Shown: positions 22,871 through 34,614 of the stretch, one piece after another
Position numbering within the stretch: the first letter of the stretch is position 1
How the letters are laid out: each line of letters opens with the position of its first letter
Assembly (NCBI GenBank): GCA_029168955.1
Contig: JAPDOI010000009.1
Location: forward strand, 496,001-560,000
DNA length: 64,000 bases
Source of the DNA: Aplectana chamaeleonis
Taxonomy: Eukaryota; Nematoda; Chromadorea; Rhabditida; Cosmocercidae
Reading direction: 5' to 3'
Made by a program: the position numbers and the translations under genes
Notes under the pieces: model-generated
Database searches by the model: none
Told to the model about the DNA's origin: nothing
Seen by the model: the letters and a program-made list of their open reading frames with translations, nothing else

Positions 22871-23363
22871 TTAAAGGCAGCATACACGCTCGCAAAAGTT
22901 GTTGAGATAACTACACTAGTGGGGTCGCACGGGCCCCAGAAGAGCCCTCACGAAGTTGGGAGAGTTGAAAACGAGTTAAAATGACCGTAATTGAGCCGTA
23001 TTGAGTCACAAAATCATCCTTTCCCCGCCCATCGATACGGGCTCCGCCCCTCGATACAAATGTTCAATGCTCAATTACGGTAATTTTGGGTGATTTTTTA
23101 CGCTTCTAACGTTGTAAGCGTTCCAGAAAGGGTCGTACGAGTACATCTGCGTCCATAAACCAGCAAATTTGTCGCTAGCTCCGCTATTTCAGCCAATGCT
23201 GTAAAACTCGTCCACTTCTGGGCCAATATAGAACGAACCGTTATATCTTCATTTCGGTTGTTTTTTTCCCGGTTTTTTCGTTATCTCTGATTATGAACAG
23301 CTTCAGACCTTCGATTCATTCCATAACATTGATATCATTTTTGAGCGTGTATGCTGCCTTTAA
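22871..23363. mobile_element. AAAGGCAG-family MITE (M3)
   Basis: It starts TTAAAGGCAGCATACACGCT and ends AGCGTGTATGCTGCCTTTAA. Length is about 490 bp. It belongs to the GCATACACGCTC subfamily with the elements at 3,028, 47,053, 50,273 and 50,606. The interior holds pairs of CCGTAATT/AATTACGG blocks. Confidence 0.85.
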
Positions 23364-23444
23364 GAATTTTGGTAACAGTTGGAGGTCAACGCATAGTTTT
23401 ATATGAAAAACTGGGGAAACGAAAATCATCGTGAAGACTGCCTT

Positions 23445-23610
23445 CAAACATTAGCAAGCATTGCATTGTTGAATAGCACCCCTCATCTGAATTCTTAACA
23501 ACCTATCAGATCTGAAAAATAATTGAAGAAAGTTATCGAAAAAGGACGCTGAAGATTCGAAAACGCGTACCTGTGCGCTTTTTGACCAAAGCCTACGAGT
23601 GCGAGTTTAG
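23445..23610 (+). repeat. dispersed repeat family C, copy 2
   Basis: It starts ACATTAGCAAGCATTGCATT and carries AAAAAGGACGCTGAAGATTC. It aligns with 9,699-9,870. A right-type AAAGGCAG-family terminus (CGTGAAGACTGCCTTCAA) abuts it on the left. Confidence 0.6.
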
Positions 23611-23744
23611 GGGCGATCACAACGAATGTTTTCTGATGATATATGTATGTAGTTATTATAGTTATATATTCGTGAGATTCTGAGTAGTCTCTACGCTCAG
23701 ACTACAGACTTATGCTTGTTTACTCTCTGTCTCATAGGCGACCA

Positions 23745-24237
23745 AGAAGTTCGATTCCTTTGTTTTGATGAAATTTCCATAACACAAACAAGAAATCGGA
23801 AGTGTTATGTTAGTCCTCCTCATCCACTGCTGTCTCTCCGTCCTCTATCTGTCCACATTGAAATGGTTGATCACATATCCCTCGCTACTGTTTTCCAACG
23901 ATTTCCGATCTTATCCAGCTCTCAGGTACAATAATATTAACCTGTCCTTTTCATTCGAGCTAACTGGCTCCCTGCTATTTTTTCCTCTGTGTTCTTCTTA
24001 TACAAACCCGTCTGTGGATTACGTGGGCATAAAACTTCTATAGATTCCATACCACGGTTTGTTTTTTTCAGATATCTTTGTCAATCCTCTTCTTTTTGTT
24101 CAAACGCCTCCGTTGCGTCCATCGAGATCACTGTCGGACTTCTTCCTACCCTACGATGCGTCAAGTCACGCTTTGAACTCTGCAGTAGATTCCTATGGAG
24201 CAGTGCTCGAGAAGGAGAACTTTTTGCTCCGGCCATA
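23745..24237. other. possible spliced coding region, strand unclear
   Basis: On the plus strand an acceptor-like TCTCATAG, an open segment, a CAG|GTACAA donor-like site near 23,935 and a TTTTTTTCAG near 24,071 resemble two exons with a short intron. On the minus strand another TTTTTTTCAG near 24,263 opens a frame of about 60 codons (24,081 upward). Both readings look protein-like and exclude each other, so I call neither. Confidence 0.25.
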
Positions 24238-24299
24238 ATCGGCGAGCGAGTTCTAAGCTGAAAAAAATGAGAAATCTTCGGAAATTCGTTCAAGATTTG

Positions 24300-25100
24300 T
24301 GACCTGGGGGAGTTTCTTCAATTCCCAAAGGTGGTATTGATGAGCCATGGTTGAACATGCGAGAAGGAGCCTATACTTTTTTGACAGCTTCTTGTCACTT
24401 CCTATGCTCAATCTTTAGCGAAGTCGTCTTTTTAAAAGATCCATTGTTGACGCAGTGCCTGCTGGGCAACAAAAATCTTCAACGGCTTAGACTGCTCTGG
24501 GAGTGAGCAAGAATGCAAAGTATGTGAGTAAATCCCTCAATCTTCTGCCATTGGTGTTTTGGCCCTTCAAAAATAGGGTCTCTGGATGCAAAAAAAATCG
24601 TGGGTCGTCTCGAGGGTGCATTTCTCGGAATCAGCAGCTACTGTGCACGAGCGAACTCTGTAGTGTGAAAAGCTAGACCGATAAGGATTTAAAAATTGGG
24701 GATCGTGATTGAACTCAAGCCCTTACCGCGCCTGTATTAACTTTGAAAGGTCTTCCATGAGCGAAGCAAATGTTAGCATTTCTAGAGACGGAGCAAGTGA
24801 CATTTCTATATTTTTGAAAGACAGTACTTTAACTTTTGGTTGGATTGCTATGTAGCCCTATTATGATATGTACTGAGGATTTCCGATTTTGACTGCGCAA
24901 CGCTGACAACGTTCACAGCAAGTTCCAATTCTGAGTTCTCCATGGTTCGCTCTCACATCAGAGTGACTGAACCAGGGTTTTAGGATCTACCCATGCAGTC
25001 ATCTATTTCCGATCCACTCCTTAATGGGCACTCCTAAAAGCCCCATTTCAGCTACCCGAGCAATAATAAGAAAAAGTTATGAGCCGAAAAGTTCCGAGCG
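24300..25100. other. no gene seen
   Basis: Short frames only, without repeats I can define. Confidence 0.4.
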
Positions 25101-25101
25101 A

Positions 25102-25151
25102 CAGACAAATGATATAATACCTAAAAAGTTAGGTATAATATCATTTGTCTG
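25102..25151. repeat. near-perfect 23-bp-arm hairpin
   Basis: The left arm starts CAGACAAATGATATAATACC and the right arm ends TATAATATCATTTGTCTG. The arms are 23 bp with one mismatch and the loop is AAAG. Confidence 0.85.
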
Positions 25152-25419
25152 CCGTAGTCTGCAGTTATACTAAAACTGAGTCTTATAATCGATTTCGGCG
25201 GCCCAAGCTGCCTCTAAACATGGTTTCGAGCAGAAAATAATTTTTTTCCAACCAAAAGCAACCTTTCATCATTCAACGGGCAGCTGGAAGGTGTTTTTGT
25301 AAAAAAGGGATATACTTCGACAAATAGCGTTATCGAATCGTCATTCATTTCATTTTTATTTTGAATCGCTAATCGCCCCACGTCCAGGAGAGTACCAGAG
25401 GCCAGATGCAGCAACGATT

Positions 25420-25570
25420 ATACCCCGGGTATACGGGCGCATCGGGGTATAATCGTCCGTATACCCCCAGAAAATGTGATTCATCAAAAATTATACCCTG
25501 CCGACTTGTGGTATAAATTGGAGTATATTATACCCCACTCTGGAGCTGGGGTATACGGTATACCCCGGCA
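25420..25570 (+). repeat. TATACC/GGTATA palindrome cluster 1
   Basis: At least ten TATACC or GGTATA words, many as GGGGTATAAT/ATTATACCCC inverted pairs, occur within 150 bp. A related cluster lies in inverted orientation at 26,855-26,990. Confidence 0.75.
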
Positions 25571-25793
25571 TGTATACTCCACGAAAACGTGGCCCATGGT
25601 TGATTCGCCTGCGCCATTCAACCAAATCAGCTGGCGGACAATCTTGCGAAGCCTTAAAAGCGATTTTCGCCTATTTTTTGTTTTCCGTGGCGCTACAGCA
25701 CGTATTGTCTCCATAATTTGATAACGTTTTCTACATATCTTGCCCCTTTAAAATAATTTCTTTTTCTCCGTTTATTTTACTAATCCACTTTTC

Positions 25794-26250
25794 TTAAAGG
25801 CAGTGTTCACGATAAATTTTACTTTCGATAATTCTCACGATTTGCGGAAGGCCTGGTGCTCCATATAGCGAAGGACGCTTGGAAAGGACGCGAGAGACGC
25901 GTTTTTGAGCCAAAATAGGTCCTCCCTTGTTTACGTTGATTTTCGACCGTGGAGGAATTGACAGCTAGACTGTTGATACCTATCAGTGCAATGAAGAGAT
26001 CAGCTCACTTATCAGCACTTCCTTCACTTGATCATTCCTGTAATCTGAGTCTTCATTTGTTCATATCGAGGGGGCGGATCTGGAGCACGGGGAGTGTCTG
26101 GGACACCAGAACGCTGGTTTGCAGCCGTTATTTTGCCACTCCTGGCTCGTTTTCTACCGTTCTTTCGACACTGGGAGCCTAGGACCCTTCTCGCCTATCA
26201 TTTCACCGTGGAAAGTCAACGAGGATGATCATCGTGAACGCTGCCTTTAA
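25794..26250. mobile_element. AAAGGCAG-family MITE (M4)
   Basis: It starts TTAAAGGCAGTGTTCACGAT and ends ATCGTGAACGCTGCCTTTAA. It is closely similar over its whole length to M12 at 59,217-59,671, for example in TATCAGTGCAATG and TTTTGCCACTCCTGGCTCG. A 77-codon frame inside is not a gene. Confidence 0.9.
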
Positions 26251-26854
26251 TGGACGATTTCGCTCTTCGATATCTCGCTCGCGGATTCCCCTTTAAAGTT
26301 CCATTCCCAAACAAATATTTTGAAATCTTATAAGCATTAAAATTAAATTGAAATTTAGTGAATGATTTACTCATATAGAAGTAGGAAAAACTAATTCTAA
26401 TGTATAAACTAATTTTTCATCGAACCCATAACTGGGACTGAGCAGAGTAAACTTTTCCAAGTTTGCTTCAAATTCATTTTCTTCTGAAATGCTCTCGGAT
26501 CCCCGTAATTGATATGAGGAAAACGCAAAGGTAATAAGGAAAACTCCATTTAGAACAGTCTAGCAGCGCCCTGAAGATAATTTCTGAATTATACGCCAAA
26601 ATTAGGTACTTGTAGACATGTATAGTTCGTTCGGGCTGGTCATTTCGTCAAATTTTCTCTTCCCATTTGGGATGCACTAGATATAGCTACAGGATTTCTC
26701 TGTTTTTACAAGTGACTTCTATGCCATACAAGGTTTTCGGTGGATATTTATGTTTTTATGTTTTTACAAAATATTGTACGGTTGCAGATTTTCTGTTTTG
26801 TATCGTCATCAAAAAGTGTTCGGTGAAAGATAATAATGGGCGTTGCAGGGCCCG

Positions 26855-26990
26855 TAGCCCGTATACCCGTAGTATATTATACCACGGCTGCCTGTCGCGT
26901 TGTGAATCACACAATCAGGGTATAAGGTAATATACCTCGGAGTGTATTTACCCGGGGGTATAATTATACTCGGGGTATAATTGATGAATT
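26855..26990 (-). repeat. TATACC/GGTATA palindrome cluster 2
   Basis: Repeated GTATACC and GGTATAA words plus GTGAATCACACAATC, which matches inverted sequence in cluster 1. The two clusters bracket M4, so M4 may have inserted between the arms of an older element. Confidence 0.65.
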
Positions 26991-27160
26991 TGGTCTCAGG
27001 TGTTAACGTCCACCGGCTCAAAGTCGCTTGATTCTCATCACCGACGAGCATGGCTAGGGGTGTGTCGCATCAGAACCGCCCCTTAGTAGAAGTGTTCAGT
27101 TGCAGGTCTCTGAAGACTCCAGTTATTCCTTTTCTTCTCATCTTCTAGGGTTTCTACCTC

Positions 27161-27626
27161 AAAGGCATTGTTTGCGTAGAAAAGCGTATCTCATTTTTCT
27201 ATGTTTTTGTGTAGCTTGGCCTCTTTAGTGAACGAAAATGTCAAAGGGGCCAATGAAAACCCTTCATTTGTGAAGAAAAGTCAATCGGGACACATTGTGA
27301 ATATGAATTTGAATTTCGCGCTAAAATCGTTTTTGATGTTTTTTTTTGCGTTTGGAGGCCTCGTCACTGTCATTTTCGAAGTTCTTGTGCATATGGAATT
27401 TGTGCCGTATTTTTTTTTCATGTTGTTTGACGGTCGCATCAACATTCTATAAAAAAGTGCTATTTGACGGGTGAGAACGGGTGGCGAATCCCCATCTTTA
27501 AACCCTTCCAACCTAATAACCGTACGTTTTTGACGCGCCGAAGCTCACCGGTGTGGTCTTTCGGGTTCATTCATGAAATTCAGCCTGAAAAATGGAAATT
27601 GGCTTCAGCGCAAACGATGCCTTCAA
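27161..27626. mobile_element. AAAGGCAT variant MITE (M5)
   Basis: It starts CAAAGGCATTGTTTGCG and ends CGCAAACGATGCCTTCAAG. This is a diverged member of the superfamily in which the third terminal motif has changed. Two frames of 83 and 76 codons inside are chance products. Confidence 0.75.
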
Positions 27627-29838
27627 GCCTGAACTGTACTAAGCACTTTATTTTGATTCGGCATTTATGACTATAATATTGGTTTTCCCTTTCTTGGTTA
27701 GACTTCCAGACATAGGTCGAATTTTCCAGTCCAATACTCTCATATGTTTCGAAGGAAAAAGGCTACTTTGACTACAGGTGTATATACGTCAGTTTTTCCT
27801 GACACCTACCACGCCACCGTAGATATTAGAGCTATCAGAACCCCATGTAACGCTGCCGTTTATTGATCATTGGGATGAAAAATCTGTATGGGAGAAACAT
27901 TATATTCCCAACTGTGTGAAGGTATGACACCTCGTGTCTTGTGTTTGATGGTCAATTAACCCTGAGTTTATTCGTCGCGTCATCTCATTTCGGAAGCAAA
28001 TCAAGTGTCGCTAATCTTTCACTCATCTCGACAAGTGCTCTTTCACCTCCATCCACTTTCGCATTCCTCAGGTTCTCACGAACGACCACGAAAGCCTTGT
28101 ATACTCTTTAGACTCGTTCCGGCTGTGAGATGAGCATCCGTCTGGGAGCTACGGTACAAAAGATTAATGTTCGTTCAGTGCCGACTTATGAGGAATTCTG
28201 GAGTGTTACGGAATTCATTTATTGGCGACTACACAACTAGCGCCCTATCCAATTTTCTGCACTTCCGACAACTTACATAAATAGAACTAGACGACCCCGC
28301 CATTCGCAACAATTTCTATTTCAATCAGGTGATTCTCTAAGGCGTCGTTTATACGTCCACCGCCGAGTGCCGCGGCGAACTTCGGCCGCGGAGCGTGATC
28401 ATTTTACAGAAACGCACTGTGCCGCCCCTCTCAGCAGCGGGAGTTTGAACGACCCCTTGGAGTGCTTCAAACCCCAAGTTTATAGCTGCTACGGAAATCT
28501 TCTAGCCGGATTAAGAAAGAGTTCCATCAGTGGTGTCGGGACACTCACCAGGGATCAAGCAATTTTTAGGGTGTTCAGAAGAAATATTCCGAATCCTTCT
28601 TGGAATTTTTTTCCTGAGAGCTATTCGTTGTACTGATCCCAAAAATGTAGCCCGTCTGTTGGTTTTCGGGACAGTTCGACAGGTTTGCTTCGAAGCCTGC
28701 CACCGGGGACGAACTTCTGGTACAAATGATTTTTTAATGAATTCCGACACGCTACGACAGATTTGCCTGGAAGCTTTCCTGTGGAAGTTAATTGAAGTGC
28801 TTAACACTAATTTCTTGCCCGCTCATCGATTTTCGAGACGGTGGCTTACGGTGGGTATAGGATATTCTGTTCAAAGTTTGTGAGTTACCGTAACCTCTAC
28901 GATTTAGCGATTTCTGATATTTTTTTTGAATGCCTAATTTTAATTTCTGGAACACGCCTCAAAATGAGAAGGAAAATCACTTTTACCCTTCACCCCATAA
29001 ATACTTTTGCCCCCTAAATACTGTTTAGCCGAATCTGATTTTTGGGATTACCCTGAAATTGCCTTATGATAGAAGACTTTCCTGTCTTTGACTTCACTCA
29101 TAGTGGTTGGACCTCACGCATATAGAAGGCAAATTAGAATTCGACTCTAGAAAACAGCACCAGTAATGTATGCGTTCTTCGGAATGGCCATTTTGTTCAA
29201 GTACTCTCCCCTTGTGGCTGGAAAGAGCCTGAGCCTTCTCCATTTTTCCTGCCCATAACCTTCGTTTTTCTTCACTTCTCGTTGGGAGCTATCCTTCTCT
29301 CCAACCTTAAATATCCAAATTTTTAAGATTTTCGCTCTTTAAAACGTTCACCCAGCACGTTTGAGAGATTGCTTACTATTGAGAGTTTTGATTTAAAATA
29401 CTTTCCACTACAACTACTATCTTGTTGTTCCAGGCCGTTCTAGAGATCCTACGTCATAGCCTGGCAAAATGGTATTCTTGAGTCCGGACATGTGGCGAAA
29501 ATTGCCTTGTGAATCTTAACATAGTTGCCAGCTGGAGCGCAAACTCGCCCAGAATCGTTTTCCGGCTTTCTTTATTGACTATTCAGTGAATTTTTTGCTG
29601 ACAGCTGCTCAAAATAATATTCAGACTAAGCAGCTGCGACTCCTCTCCTTACGATCTCCAGTAGACAAAAGCCTGGCTCACAGATGTACTCTCCCCGATA
29701 GCAATTAGTTTTTCGTGGTAGCCAACTTCTCGTAGGGTTGTGAAACATGCGAAACCAATCTCTCATGTGGTTTTCGTGTCAATAATACGCGATATATATG
29801 TATGTATATTCCTTCATATTTCCAAATACTGTCGTTTT
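27627..29838. other. no gene seen
   Basis: Overlapping frames of 117 (plus, 28,530-28,883) and 98 codons (minus, 28,511-28,807) occur over sequence with a weak internal duplication (CGACAGGTTTGCTTCGAAGC and CGACAGATTTGCCTGGAAGC, 78 bp apart). Nothing is recognised. Confidence 0.35.
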
Positions 29839-29890
29839 CGGAGCCGAATTCCGGTCCGCAATCGCGGACTACGGCTTTTGCACTATGCGA
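29838..29890. repeat. fragment of the CTGTGCTTCTC MITE family
   Basis: GGAGCCGAATTCCGGTCCGC followed by AATCGCGGAC matches the terminal region of the elements at 8,920 and 51,976. Only one end is present. Confidence 0.6.
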
Positions 29891-30482
29891 CACGATGATA
29901 ATCGTGGTGTGAGAAAGCTGGATCGTGCTTAATTACTGCTGTCGTAATTGGGAAAATGACTGCTTCCAGCTGAAATTCGTCCATCGATTAATCTAGTCGG
30001 CGAAGCGAGGTATCATGCAAATTTCTAGCGGACTTATAAACCAGTTCACCCCGATCCTTGATTCAGGTCCCTTCGCTGATTCTGACATCGCGTTCGAATT
30101 CCAGATTGTTTATATGAAATGCGAGATCTTGACACGCTATTTTGTTGGAAATAGAGTTCCCATTTAAACAGTCTCTACAGTGAGGTTCTTTTTTGAAATC
30201 AGTTGCTCCGTCCCTCTGTTTTTGCATTAAGATTTGGCAAAGTATTATTCGCGGAAGGCGGTCGTTCTATGGTCGTCAATCAGGCTTAGAGACCTCATCC
30301 TAATCCTAAATGAAATCTGCCTTGTAATCCAGGTGTTTGTTTTCTAACGCATCATTAAGCCTTGATATAAGATGCACGTGTATGCATCAACAAAATACCT
30401 AACGTACCCAGAAGCATCTGAGGGAAACTTTCCCGACTTTCTCCGAAAGATCGTCATGCAATTGAGGAACGATTCCCGAAAT

Positions 30483-30765
30483 ATGTATACTCTGTTTATC
30501 TTGAATTGCACAAAACACGGTCCGCCAATAGTCCTCTAATTGGCCGCTTGTACCGTAGTGTACGTCCACGACGCGTTCTCGGCAGACCCGGAGTGCACCC
30601 GGTGTGCAGAGCAATCGATTCGACAACGCCGTCCCTCGGCCACCCACCCTGCTACCAGGGTCTGCCGAGACTTCTTCGTGTACGTACACTACGGTACTAG
30701 CGGGCCAATTAGAGGACTATTGGCGGACCGTGTTTTGTGCAATTCAAGATAGACAGAGTATACAT
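30483..30765. mobile_element. palindromic element with ~107-bp arms
   Basis: The left arm starts ATGTATACTCTGTTTATCTT and the right arm ends AAGATAGACAGAGTATACAT. Inside, CCGCCAATAGTCCTCTAATT is matched by AATTAGAGGACTATTGGCGG. Arms are near-identical for about 107 bp around a 70-bp centre. Several overlapping 64-96-codon frames are palindrome artefacts. Confidence 0.85.
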
Positions 30766-31233
30766 CACCGAATATTCAGGCCTCGTCCTAGATGGTCGAT
30801 CGGAAAAACACCTTTTCAGACCACAGAGCAGTTTTCACGGGACTATTGCATTATGAATGTATAACATTTGGGTCTCAAGCCTTGCCAACTATCTCCCCTT
30901 AGTTGAGACATTTGATTTGGAGAAAAAAAACAAACGTGGCTCTCTGCGAGACCGTGCGCTCCACGGCTAATTTGCGAAACCCACCGCACGCTCCACCGCC
31001 AGTAAATTCAGTATTTTGAAGCCGTGATTTCCGCTATGAATGAACTAGTATAGAGAATTTTGAGGTGCCTCATGTCTGCTCACCGGTTATATAAGTTCTT
31101 TTTAGTACGGCATTTCAAAAGGAAATGATTTTTTTCATTAAGAAACGACAGAAAATCGAATTCATGGAGTGGGTGAGCAGTGTGGACACGCTGTCCCAGG
31201 AGCAAAATAACCGTGGGTGCGCAGCGTAGGTGG

Positions 31234-31808
31234 TAAAGGCAGTGTTCACGATGAAAAAGATTCTCGTTTTCCGGCTGAAACGTAAGCATTGGGTCATTCT
31301 ACGAAGAATAAGATTGGAAGTGCGCCGAAAAACGGTCGGGAAGTGGGGGAAAATCTCGTGGGCCAGCCAACCCATTGGGCCACACCGCCCACGTTCTATA
31401 ACAGTTGTCCTGCTCAATGTCGAAACAGTTGGTGTTCGTCCCACCAAAGAAACGGTAACCGAATTTTGAATACTCCTTATCCCGATGAATTCTTATGTCC
31501 GAGCATGTGTATCTAATCATTTTTGGAGGAGTTTTAAGGTATACGAAACGAAAAATAAAGTCACTTACCCAAGCATTTCAAAGTGCGGAAGAAATTCTGA
31601 CGTATTGTTCGATATATTGTGTGCAGTGGGCAATACACGCGAACAGGCCTAATTATATATTCAAGAGGTTTTTTTGATCAGTTTTTTCTCTCATATTTGA
31701 GAAGTTTATGGGGACTTTTCCTACATATTTATACTCCACTTTGTGAGCTTGCCTTCTCAAGAACATCGAAAATTAAAATACGGTTCTTTATCGTGAACGC
31801 TGCCTTTG
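31234..31808. mobile_element. AAAGGCAG-family MITE (M6)
   Basis: It starts TAAAGGCAGTGTTCACGATG and ends ATCGTGAACGCTGCCTTTGA. The left flank GG-TA supports a TA target. The first ~170 bp aligns with M1 (5,218-5,690). At about 575 bp it is longer than M1, the extra sequence lying in the right half. Confidence 0.85.
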
Positions 31809-31889
31809 AACACGCGAACGCGTCCCCGCGCGCATTCTAATCGAATTCTGCGAGCAGTATTGTACGGTCCGCTGCATAAATCGCACCAC

Positions 31890-32170
31890 TCTGCCGCATT
31901 CAGTCCAAATAATAGAAATCGTCCTCAAATTCGATGCCCTGTCCACACACGCAGGCTTAGTCGGAGGCCTTTTAGAGACCCGCATCTGCTTGAGTTCGTC
32001 GAGACGAAGTTGGAGTCATCAGGTTGCGGTCAACCTCGTAACGTGGCTGACAATCTGTCTGAGTTTTGCGTTGTTATCTGCGAATAGAACAATATCGTCG
32101 GCGTACTCGAGGTTCACAAAGAAGCTTCCTGAAGGTGGCTGGACCTCGTCCACAGGAGCGCTGCTTCGAA
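31890..32170 (-). pseudogene. non-LTR reverse transcriptase fragment
   Basis: On the minus strand a segment near 32,170-32,040 encodes the RT catalytic block LEYADDIVLFADNNAKL, with the two Asp of YADD intact, preceded by a PPSGSFF segment. A frameshift follows, and a second segment (32,015-31,920) reads LRLDELKQMRVSKRPP, matching the block that normally follows YADD in LINE-type RTs (compare LRLRPDKCK at 43,745 here). No fingers region and no endonuclease are visible, so this is a small 5'- and 3'-truncated remnant. The RT catalyses target-primed reverse transcription in intact elements. It is related to, but not a copy of, the 43.4-kb remnant. Confidence 0.8.
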
Positions 32171-32802
32171 GTCAAAGAGAAAAATGGGTCATTTTCTCCA
32201 ATCCAAAAGGACGACGCCGCGAAACGCTGTTGTACGATTGCTGTTGCCGGTTTTGTAGAAGTTCATTTTGCGAATGGATTTTGGAAGTTGGAATTTTCGT
32301 TCGAGAGAACAAACCTAGTATTCTAGTATCGAATGAGTCTGCTTAGTTTTAAGTGATAGAAAAGCGGGATATTTACTCGTTCTCGACCGGATTTCCCTCT
32401 TTCTTTTCCTTGCGTGCATTGCCAAGAGAGGGCGCCTCGGCCAGCAACAACTCGGGGAATTGCCACATTTAATGGTCCTTCAAGGCCTTCAGCTCTTAAA
32501 ATGGGCTCCCTTTTTTGGTTTCCCTCCCACTAGCTAGTATAACTTAGGGTTCTTTCAAATGTATGCTTTTTTCTATTTGTGTGCTCAACTGTCGTGTATA
32601 TATACCATAACATGTTTAATCGCAGATTGTGTTTGATCAAACTCACAAGGGAGGTTCGCCAGCATCAGATGGAGTTTCGGGATGCAACTTTAAAATGCTC
32701 TAGGGAAAGAACAGTGCTCCATAATCCCATACGCACAATCCGCTAAATTACCCAGGCAGTACCCTAAAAAGGTCAGAATCTGAGCAAGTCCAGAACACGA
32801 GG
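32171..32802. other. no gene seen
   Basis: Short frames and AT-rich sequence. Nothing recognisable. Confidence 0.4.
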
Positions 32803-34088
32803 CCGAAGTGGATAGAGATGAATTAACAGTTTAATTACCTTTATTTATGTTCAGAATAGATGTAGAAAATATTTGGTGCATCGATCTTGTTCAGATCAAA
32901 AGTTATGCATTGTTGCCTAAATCACTGAACGTGCATTGGGAGCTCCTCACGTAACCCAACCCGTCTGTCAGTAATTCGGCGGCGAAATTGTTCAAGTGGA
33001 TAGCGATGCGGACTAAGAAACGGCGACTTGGATGGGCTGAGGATTTTGAATTCTGCTATGCAATTTCTGGTTTGTGAGTGTCGATAACATGATTCTATTC
33101 ACATATTTTGAATTTCTGACAACTGTTTTCAATTTTAATGACCAATTTCATTGGCTTCGACCAGGGAAAGTTCGAATTGCGGTTTCGTCCTGTTTGATTC
33201 TTCTTCTCCCTAGCGTTCGTCTCACGTTGACGTAATGTCCGCTTGTTTGAATGTTCCTCTTTTTTATGTTCTACTCACTGATTAAGACTCTGGTTAAGCG
33301 ATTCCACGGAAATTTTCACACTTCATAAAATGAGAAACGTAGGGAACAGTTATGGTAACGCTCGATAAACACTCGAAGCAGAACCGTTTTTCATACCGCC
33401 AGCGCCGAACAAAGGCAAATTTAGAACATATTTCTGTTTTCTGGCAAAGTCTTTGGCCTACAAATGACGTAGGTCGACTGTCGTGATTTTCTACAAATTT
33501 TGAGGAGACCTGATCCAAAGTTCGAGACAGAGCATTCGATCAGTTGACTTGAACGGTTTCTCCGAGTTCCATATTTTCCTATTCTCGAGTAACTGCTTGT
33601 AATCTTGCTTACTTTGAACCCCACTTCTCTGCTTCCCTTTTATAGAGTGTACAAAATTGCCATGGAATCGCTCAAACAGAGTCTTATACAGTGAGTAGAA
33701 CAAGAAGACGAGGATTAATCAAACGGGGTGGACACGCACAACGAATTTTTCCCCGAAGGAAGCAAATCAAATTGAACATTAGAATTGAAAATAGTTGTGG
33801 AAAATTCAAAATATTTGAAGTGAATCATGTAATCGGCTTTCACAAACCAGAAACTGCATAGCGGGATTCGAGCTCCACAGCCCATTCAAGTCGCCGTTTC
33901 GTAGCCCGCATCGCTATCCACTTGACCAATTTCGCCGCCAAGTCAGTGACAGACGAGTTGGGTTATGTGTGGAGCTCCCAATGCATAACTTTCGATCTAA
34001 ACAAGATTAATGCACGAAATGTTTTCTTCATCTATTCTGAACATACATAAAGGTAATTAAATTGTTAAATCATCTCTATATACTTCGG
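32803..34088. mobile_element. element with ~0.5-kb inverted terminal repeats
   Basis: The left arm (32,803-33,330) and right arm (33,640-34,088) are inverted copies with moderate divergence. Matched landmarks are TTTAATTACCTTTAT, GTTCAGAATAGATG, GCGGCGAAATTG, CGATTCCACGG and GTTCTACTCACTG. The spacer is about 310 bp. Ends are CCGAAGTG and TACTTCGG. No transposase is visible; three overlapping 67-74-codon minus frames span the arm and spacer without motifs. This is a non-autonomous DNA transposon of unknown superfamily. Confidence 0.85.
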
Positions 34089-34140
34089 CAGAGCCGTTCT
34101 GGAATTGTTCAAATTTTGACCTTTTCAGGGACTGTCTGAA

Positions 34141-34614
34141 GCCTAGTTTTGACTGCAGGTTGTCGCTGCGGCCATGCGAGGGGCAACTGTTCCTTTTTCA
34201 TCGCGCGTGATTGAAAGGCGACCCAATTGTGATCGCTTCGTAGCAAACGTCCAACATCGCTGGGTCGCGGCGACGAAATCCTATGTTTTACTGCATCGCT
34301 GCTTGAAGAGCGATTCTCAATGGTCGCTGACCATCGCTCCATCGCGGCCAAAATTGCAGCGATGCAGCGATTACCAGCGAATGACACGTTTCGTCTAATG
34401 AACGTTGACCCTTTCACATAACAAGATCAGTGTTTTCGAGTCAAGACGCGTTATTGATGCATACCAGCCATTAATTTTACTGACTGATTGAATTTCTTCT
34501 ATCATCCGTGGGTCTATGCACTACGAACAGAATCGCTGCCGCTGCTACATCGCTGCTGCAGCGGGTGCAAAATCGCTGCGATAGAAAACAGCAGCGATGC
34601 AGGCAAAACTAGGC
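34141..34614. mobile_element. GCAGCGAT-rich MITE
   Basis: It starts GCCTAGTTTTGACTGCAG and ends ATGCAGGCAAAACTAGGC. The interior carries about ten GCAGCGAT, ATCGCTGC or close variants in both orientations, so the element is densely palindromic. No coding capacity. Confidence 0.8.

Noticed and set aside
28511..28883. Genes on either strand (117 and 98 codons)
   Set aside because: The two frames overlap on opposite strands and the DNA has a weak internal duplication; no evidence favours either.
32826..32840. SL1-like word (GTTTAATTACC) at the edge of the 32.8-kb element
   Set aside because: Only part of the spliced leader is matched, it occurs in both arms, and no SL RNA structure or Sm site follows.
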